Shown in pieces: positions 59,635 through 64,000 of a stretch of 64,000 bases of DNA. Position 1 is the stretch's first letter. Each line of letters opens with the position of its first letter. A program made the translations under genes and the position numbers. The notes below the pieces were generated by a model that worked only from the letters and a program-made list of their open reading frames with translations, made no database searches and had not been told where the DNA came from. Origin of the DNA: Chryseobacterium jejuense (GTDB taxonomy: Bacteria > Bacteroidota > Bacteroidia > Flavobacteriales > Weeksellaceae); NCBI RefSeq assembly GCF_900100075.1, contig NZ_FNEG01000001.1:434001-498000 (forward strand). The letters run 5' to 3'.

Positions 59635-60267
59635 TTACTTTTTAATGATAAACTCATCCATTGGAATACGGACTTTTTTCATAGAAGACAACCAGTCATT
59701 GGCTTCGTCGCGGTATCCAAGGTATAAAAGACTTACGCTCTTTAAGCCTAATTCTTTTAATCCCAGTACTTCATCTACCACTTCATTGCTGAACCCTTCT
59801 GCCGGAGTACTGTCAATTTTAAGTTCTGCAGCCTGAGCAAGAGCAATTCCTAATGCAATATAAGTCTGGCGGGCAGTGTGTGCAAAGTGCTGTTCAGGGG
59901 TTTGCGCTCCGTACATCTCTTTGATTTTATCTGTATAACTTCCAAAACGTCCTCTTGGAAGATCTCTTACATCAGTATGATGGTCGTATACTTTGTCAAT
60001 TTTTTCATTAGAATAACTATCCCAAGCAGCAAATACCAAAACATGAGAAGAATCTCTCATTACTTCAGGGTTTAAGGCTCCAGCCACCATCTTGTCTTTT
60101 AATTCCTGACTTTCCACTACAATAATACGGAAAGGCTGCAATCCTGATGATGTAGGGGCTAACCTTGATGCTTCTAAAATGGTATTTAAATCTTCTTGTG
60201 AAACTTTTTTAGTGGGATCATATGCTTTTACTGCGTGTCTCCAATTAAGGTCTTCTATTAATGACAT
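59635..60267 (-). CDS. NAD(P)H-dependent nitroreductase-family flavoprotein (NfsB-like)
   Basis: The 210-residue FMN-dependent oxidoreductase has the family pattern: WRHAVKAYDPTKKVSQEDLNTILEASRLAPTSSGLQPFRIIVVE at the N-terminus, SHVLVFAAWDSY, and a C-terminal LGLKSVSLLYLGYRDEAND with the GY-R end. Such enzymes reduce nitro groups, quinones or enones and probably protect against reactive electrophiles. It is the first gene of the operon with ohrR (30 bases) and ohr. A perfect -7 box and the OhrR-type operator precede it, so it should be induced by peroxide. Confidence 0.92.
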   Translation of the reverse strand: MSLIEDLNWRHAVKAYDPTKKVSQEDLNTILEASRLAPTSSGLQPFRIIVVESQELKDKMVAGALNPEVMRDSSHVLVFAAWDSYSNEKIDKVYDHHTDVRDLPRGRFGSYTDKIKEMYGAQTPEQHFAHTARQTYIALGIALAQAAELKIDSTPAEGFSNEVVDEVLGLKELGLKSVSLLYLGYRDEANDWLSSMKKVRIPMDEFIIKK

Positions 60268-60342
60268 TTTCTTTTTATTTTAAGTTAAACTATTTAATGA
60301 TTATTGATTTTCAAATTTTATTTTGTGATCATTTAACTATGC

Positions 60343-60350
60343 AAATATAC
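60343..60350 (-). promoter_or_regulatory. -7 box of the nitroreductase-ohrR-ohr operon
   Basis: TATATTTG on the minus strand, full TAnnTTTG match, about 75 bases upstream of the nitroreductase start. Confidence 0.65.
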
Positions 60351-60356
60351 AAGCAA

Positions 60357-60378
60357 TTAAATTGTGTGCAATTTAATT
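60357..60378. promoter_or_regulatory. Candidate OhrR operator
   Basis: ATTAAATTG-TGTG-CAATTTAAT is a perfect 9-bp inverted repeat with a 4-base spacer. The half-sites resemble the (T)ACAATT/AATTGTA halves of OhrR operators in other phyla. It lies between the -33 and -7 regions of the operon promoter, as expected for a repressor site. Confidence 0.7.
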
Positions 60379-60509
60379 TTGAAAGATTTTATTGATGACT
60401 ATTATTTATTTTATAAAAAAGAATGGAGATCGTTTTTTTCAGCATGATTCGGATTTTTTTCCATCACAGGTATTCCAATCTTTGCTATAGAATTTTAAAA
60501 CTAAAAACA

Positions 60510-61265
60510 ATGCAGAGATTTAAAAACAAAACAGTAATTATTACAGGCGGAACTAACGGAATGGGTTTGGCTACTGCTCAGAAATTCATAGAAGAAGGTG
60601 GGAGAGTTATTATCACCGGTCGAAGTGAAGAAACGGTTAATAATGCTTTGGAGAAATTGGGAGAAAATGCTTTTGGAATTATTTCCGATGCAGGAAATAT
60701 GAAAGATTTATTGAATTTACAGCAAGAGGTTAGAAAATACACAGAACACATTGATGTTATTTTTGCCAATGCAGGCTATGGAAAATTTGCTCCTGTTGAA
60801 AATGTAGAAGAGAGTCTTTTTGATGAACTCTTTAATGTATTGGTAAAAGGTCCTTTTTTCACTGTTCAGCAGTTACTTCCATTGATGAAAACAGGAAGTT
60901 CAGTTATTTTTAATACTTCTGTTGCTACAGAGATTGCCATGAACAGCTTTTCGGTGTATTCTGCAGCAAAATCAGCGGTGCAGTCGTTTATTAAAACGTT
61001 TGCCGTAGAACTTACAGAACGTGGGATTCGGGTAAATGGAGTAAGTCCGGGACATATCAAAACCAATATTTTTAATAATACAGGCTTGGAACCAGAGCAA
61101 ATTGAAGCTGCTGTTGAAGGTATTATTCCGACAATACCTTTTAAAAGACAGGGGGATCCTAAGGAAATTGCCAACGTAGTTCTGTTCCTTGCATCAGAAG
61201 AGGCTTCTTATATTCATGGTGCTGAAATCAAGGTAGATGCCGGAATTTCTGTAATAAGATCATAG
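60510..61265 (+). CDS. SDR-family oxidoreductase
   Basis: The 251-residue Rossmann-fold enzyme has the classical SDR cofactor motif TGGTNGMG (near residue 11), the NAG motif in VIFANAGYGKF, catalytic Ser in NTSVATEIAMNSF and Y-x-x-x-K in YSAAKSA, and the C-terminal PGHIKTNIF. The substrate is unknown. The frame is open to 60423, but MQRFKNKTVIITGG is the natural start (ATG 60510) and the upstream 29 residues do not look like SDR sequence. It is divergent from the ohr operon across the shared regulatory region, so it may be under OhrR control too. Confidence 0.92.
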   Translation: MQRFKNKTVIITGGTNGMGLATAQKFIEEGGRVIITGRSEETVNNALEKLGENAFGIISDAGNMKDLLNLQQEVRKYTEHIDVIFANAGYGKFAPVENVEESLFDELFNVLVKGPFFTVQQLLPLMKTGSSVIFNTSVATEIAMNSFSVYSAAKSAVQSFIKTFAVELTERGIRVNGVSPGHIKTNIFNNTGLEPEQIEAAVEGIIPTIPFKRQGDPKEIANVVLFLASEEASYIHGAEIKVDAGISVIRS

Positions 61266-61283
61266 ATTGAGACCTGGCAAAGA

Positions 61284-61595
61284 TTACTTCACCTCATTGA
61301 TTTGTTTAATCATATTGGTTTTACTTTCAATACCAATATTGTAGGTTTTGCCATTTTTAAAACTCAGATTAACCTTTTCCATTAATGTTTTATAGTCAGA
61401 AGATTTTTTTGACAGGTAAAAGACCTGAGCACTTATTCCTATGGCTACACGCACAACTTCTTCCGGTTTATCAGGATCTTCAAGGATATTGTTAATCGTA
61501 GCATTATTATACCAGGTTAATTTCTGGGATTCAGAATTAGAAGAACAGGATGTAATCATGGTAAACAGTAATAATATATAAGTCCAGACTTTCAT
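61284..61595 (-). CDS. Hypothetical lipoprotein
   Basis: The 103-residue protein has a lipoprotein signal (MKVWTYILLLFTMITSC; Cys17). The rest (SQKLTWYNNATINNILEDPDKPEEVVRVAIGISAQVFYLSKKSSDYKTLMEKVNLSF…) is a small domain of unknown family. It ends 18 bases after the convergent SDR gene and lies downstream of the protein-glutaminase gene on the same strand, but a terminator separates them. Confidence 0.75.
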   Translation of the reverse strand: MKVWTYILLLFTMITSCSSNSESQKLTWYNNATINNILEDPDKPEEVVRVAIGISAQVFYLSKKSSDYKTLMEKVNLSFKNGKTYNIGIESKTNMIKQINEVK

Positions 61596-61612
61596 AATAA
61601 TAAGTGTTGAGT

Positions 61613-61652
61613 AAAAAGCTCCTGCAATATAAAAATAAATGCAGGAGCTCTA
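61613..61652 (-). terminator. Terminator of the protein-glutaminase gene
   Basis: AGCTCCTGCA and TGCAGGAGCT form a 10-bp stem around a 13-base A/T loop, followed by a T-run on the minus strand. Confidence 0.85.
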
Positions 61653-61663
61653 TAAAAATTTAG

Positions 61664-62632
61664 TTAGAATCCGCAATGTGCAGTACTAGGTACTGAAGCA
61701 AAACAGCCTGAAAGAGCCGAGAATGCTGTTAATGTACAATTGGTATTAACCAGATTGTTATCATATAATAAAGATCCTGCTGGATTTCTATAGTAAACAT
61801 TTCCTGCTGTATTAGCATAAGAAGAAACAGAAGTAGAACCACAAGTAGAGTTGGTGCATGCAGCTCTCCATGCCGTATCAGTGATAGGACCTGTTGAGTT
61901 TAGAGAAGGATCTATAATTCTTTTTTCCACTACTCCGGAAGCATTTTTAAAGCTTACAAGAATGGCAACATGATAAACCCAAGATACGCAGCAAGTACCC
62001 GTAGAAGCTCTTAAGTTTCCATATACGAATTGTTTTTCACACTCATATCCGGCATTGTTTAAGATCTGTCTCATTTTGTGGGCTCTTGCATAACATCCAT
62101 CTACAGGAAATCTGAAAGTAATACATGGAGAAGATGCTGTAGAAGTTCCACAAGATTGATTTTTGATCTGCGTAAATAAACTGTTTAAAGTCGCCAAGTC
62201 AGGAATAACACTGGCTAATTTTCTGTCTGCGCTGCCTTCTGTTTTTATTTCTTTAGTTAAAACAGATTTAAAGAAACGGATATCCTCCAGTGTAGGGCTT
62301 TCTACTTTCGCAATTTCATTGGAATTGGCTTTAAGGAAAATATGAACCGGAGATTCATTTTTTACAGCCTCGCTAATCATAGAAATAAAAGCTTCATTTT
62401 CTTTAGTGTCTTTAATTTCATAAGGCTGGGCCGAAAGGATAAAGGAAACTCTATATTTTCCGTCTTCTTTATCAAGTCCTACAGGAACAGTTCTTCCGAA
62501 CTCTTTCATGGCAACCTCTTTAGATTGCGGATTTACAGTTTCCTGATTCGCATTGGAATCTGAACAGGAGTTGATGGACAGTACTGATACAAATACCATC
62601 AACGATAGCAAAATTTTTTTCATAGTTCTCAT
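61664..62632 (-). CDS. Protein-glutaminase precursor
   Basis: This secreted enzyme converts glutamine side chains in proteins to glutamate (EC 3.5.1.44) and is best known from Chryseobacterium proteolyticum. The 322-residue precursor has a lipoprotein-like signal (INSC, Cys23), a pro-region to residue 138 and a mature part starting LASVIPD at residue 139. The papain-like triad Cys180, His221 and Asp241 (42, 83 and 103 in mature numbering) is in DGCYARAHKM, WVYHVAI and IIDPSL, and the cysteine-rich end closes with HCGF. The mature length of about 184 residues fits. The pro-region probably blocks activity until cleaved. A second ATG three codons in (62623) is also possible. Confidence 0.96.
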   Translation of the reverse strand: MRTMKKILLSLMVFVSVLSINSCSDSNANQETVNPQSKEVAMKEFGRTVPVGLDKEDGKYRVSFILSAQPYEIKDTKENEAFISMISEAVKNESPVHIFLKANSNEIAKVESPTLEDIRFFKSVLTKEIKTEGSADRKLASVIPDLATLNSLFTQIKNQSCGTSTASSPCITFRFPVDGCYARAHKMRQILNNAGYECEKQFVYGNLRASTGTCCVSWVYHVAILVSFKNASGVVEKRIIDPSLNSTGPITDTAWRAACTNSTCGSTSVSSYANTAGNVYYRNPAGSLLYDNNLVNTNCTLTAFSALSGCFASVPSTAHCGF

Positions 62633-62767
62633 ATTTTGGTGGTTATGATTTTTCTAAATAGTATTTCATTTATTCACTATTTAGTGATAATAAAATTATG
62701 AAAAATTCAAATATCTGCAAGTAATTTTTTCAAAAAATAATTAATATTTGAAAATTGTTCACAAAAA

Positions 62768-62796
62768 AATCCCTATACATCAACTGTATAGGGATT
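62768..62796 (-). terminator. Terminator of lipB
   Basis: AATCCCTATACA and TGTATAGGGATT form a perfect 12-bp stem with a 5-base loop, followed on the minus strand by seven T. Confidence 0.9.
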
Positions 62797-62816
62797 ATGA
62801 TATTTAAAATTTATTT

Positions 62817-63545
62817 TTATTTGTAAATCAATTCGGCTTGGAATACATCTGCAAAATGTTTTCTGATTTTTGCTTTTATATCTTCCATTTCTTGAGGAGT
62901 CAGTTCTCTTTCAAGCTCTCTTTTTAAAGAAGTAACCTGTTTATCCTTAATTCCACATGGAACGATGTATTCAAAGTAGCGCATATCTGTATTTACATTC
63001 AATGCAAAACCATGTAAAGTTACCCATCGGGAAGCTTTTACTCCCATTGCGCAGATTTTTCTGGCATAAGGTTTCCCAACATCCAGCCAAACACCGGTTT
63101 CTCCCGGGGAACGTTCTCCTTTAAGCCCATATTCTCCAATAGTTCTGATGATTACCTCTTCAAGATTTCTCATATACAAATGAATATCTGTGAAGAAGTT
63201 TTCAAGATCCAGAACAGGGTAACCCACAATCTGACCATAGCCATGGTAAGTAATATCTCCACCACGATTCACTTTTACGAAAGTGGCTTCAATTTCCTTT
63301 AATTTATCAATTCCGGCCAGCATATTTTCTTCGTGTCCGCTTTTTCCTAAGGTGTATACATGAGGATGTTCTACAAGAAGAAGATGGTTCGAAGTGGTGA
63401 TATGCTGCTCTGCGGGTAGATCTCGGTTCTTTATTTTGGTATCAATAATATCTTTCATCAGTTTTTCCTGATAGTCCCAAGCGGGCTGATATTCTTTAAC
63501 TCCTAAATCTTCAAATTCTACTGCTTTATTTTGATTTGTATTCAT
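62817..63545 (-). CDS. lipB: Lipoyl(octanoyl) transferase LipB
   Basis: LipB moves octanoate from acyl carrier protein to the lipoyl domains of 2-oxoacid dehydrogenases, the first step of lipoate assembly before LipA inserts sulfur. The 242-residue protein has the family motifs RGGDITYHGYGQIVGYPVLDL (about 94-114), GVKASRWVTLHGFALNVNTD and the catalytic cysteine in EYIVPCGIKDKQVTSLKRE. It sits 31 bases downstream of trpA on the same strand and ends in a strong terminator, so it may be transcribed with trpA or alone. Confidence 0.95.
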   Translation of the reverse strand: MNTNQNKAVEFEDLGVKEYQPAWDYQEKLMKDIIDTKIKNRDLPAEQHITTSNHLLLVEHPHVYTLGKSGHEENMLAGIDKLKEIEATFVKVNRGGDITYHGYGQIVGYPVLDLENFFTDIHLYMRNLEEVIIRTIGEYGLKGERSPGETGVWLDVGKPYARKICAMGVKASRWVTLHGFALNVNTDMRYFEYIVPCGIKDKQVTSLKRELERELTPQEMEDIKAKIRKHFADVFQAELIYK

Positions 63546-63576
63546 TTCAATTTTTGATATACAAATTTAGTGAATT

Positions 63577-64000
63577 TTAAGCTTTTATGGAATGGATAAA
63601 ATCTATGGCACTTTTCTTCCAATCTTTATCCTGAAGTAAAACATTCACAAAGGCTGTTCCGATGATTCCGCCATCTGCTTTTTCTGTTACATTTTCAAAA
63701 TCTTCTTTTGATTTTATTCCGAAACCGATCATTACAGGGTTTTTAAGAGGAAGATCAGCTAATCGTGTAAGATAGTTTTCATTCTTTAAAACAGTACTTT
63801 CGTTTCCGGTAGTGGAGGATGAACTTACCGCATACAAGAATCCTGAACTTAATGAATCTAAATACTGTATTCTTTCATCTGAAGTTTCCGGAGTCACCAG
63901 AAATGTAAAATTAAGATTGTACTTTTTCAGAATATGCTGATATTTTTTCTCAAATTCAATAGGTGGAAGATCAGGAAGAATAAGCCCTGAAACTCCACTT
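63577..64000 (-). CDS. trpA: Tryptophan synthase alpha chain (N-terminal part beyond the window edge)
   Basis: TrpA cleaves indole-3-glycerol phosphate to indole and glyceraldehyde 3-phosphate; indole passes to TrpB. The frame stays open to the right edge. The visible C-terminal 141 or so residues read SGVSGLILPDLPPIEFEKKY, FLVTPETSDERIQYLDSLSSGFLYAVSSSSTTG and PVMIGFGIKSKEDFENV, then ADGGIIGTAFVNVL. These are the TIM-barrel segments after the second catalytic residue region. The GTG at 63897 is internal. Other trp genes are presumably to the right. Confidence 0.93.
   Translation of the reverse strand, partial: SGVSGLILPDLPPIEFEKKYQHILKKYNLNFTFLVTPETSDERIQYLDSLSSGFLYAVSSSSTTGNESTVLKNENYLTRLADLPLKNPVMIGFGIKSKEDFENVTEKADGGIIGTAFVNVLLQDKDWKKSAIDFIHSIKA

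Noticed and set aside
60423..60509. Longer start of the SDR gene
   Set aside because: The 29 extra residues do not resemble SDR sequence and would cover the likely promoter region.
1..64000. CRISPR array, tRNA, rRNA, insertion sequence or prophage
   Set aside because: No regularly spaced repeats, no cloverleaf or rRNA sequence, and no transposase, integrase or phage structural gene was seen on reading the window.

Overview
This AT-rich window comes from a member of the Bacteroidota, order Flavobacteriales, and most probably from the genus Chryseobacterium. The evidence is a protein-glutaminase precursor with the Chryseobacterium-type architecture, several type IX secretion (T9SS) C-terminal sorting domains, the gliding ABC genes gldF and gldG, a HmuY-type haem lipoprotein, and many TAnnTTTG promoter -7 boxes in place of Shine-Dalgarno/sigma70-like signals. 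Sixty-two protein genes (two cut by the window edges, one 36-codon candidate and one remnant) are supported. I saw no rRNA, tRNA, CRISPR array or insertion sequence.

Layout. 1-9000: end of a T9SS-sorted surface protein, a MORN-like repeat protein, scoA and scoB (succinyl-CoA:3-ketoacid CoA-transferase) separated by an oppositely oriented ABC exporter, and a DUF4197 protein. 9000-19600: a GH20 hexosaminidase, then a sulfur/persulfide island (Crp/Fnr regulator, TauE/SafE, CstB-like persulfide dioxygenase-rhodanese, two YeeE/YedE halves), then a minus-strand efflux set (outer-membrane lipoprotein, HlyD, DUF3302) and a second Crp/Fnr regulator. 19700-26700: glycosylasparaginase, a lipoprotein, cutC, a tandemly duplicated structured repeat carrying a GxxExxY gene, beta-mannosidase and an AEC transporter. 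26700-39000: priA, a PBP4-type carboxypeptidase, an M1 peptidase, a Cupin_8 protein, kbl, a HemJ-like protein, gldF and gldG. 39000-45900: small unknown proteins, a beta-lactamase-like lipoprotein, DUF2314-ankyrin and DUF4268 proteins, then an Rrf2 regulator with a second TauE/SafE gene. 45900-57000: an iron/haem locus of two T9SS-sorted secreted proteins (one HmuY-like) divergent from hmuR-hmuY-hmuT-hmuU-hmuV-methyltransferase-hmuS and a ChaN-like haem-binding protein. 57200-64000: an exported peptide-deformylase-like protein with an altered metal ligand, an unknown gene between direct repeats, an ohr/ohrR/nitroreductase operon with its operator, an SDR, the protein-glutaminase, lipB and the end of trpA.

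Regulation is unusually readable here. A shared 22-bp motif at identical spacing lies upstream of the two sulfur transcription units. A second shared operator (TTAGTCTAC-N7-GTAGGATAATA) sits next to the Rrf2-linked tauE and upstream of the Cupin_8 gene. A 55-bp iron-box-like repeat lies in front of the haem-locus genes, and a perfect palindrome sits in front of the ohrR operon.

The most unusual structure is the 275-bp tandem element at 22247-22795: 17-bp inverted arms enclosing hairpins, followed by a GxxExxY gene (copy 2) or its truncated remnant (copy 1). Diverged solo pieces at 1279 and 57946 keep one hairpin through compensatory base changes.
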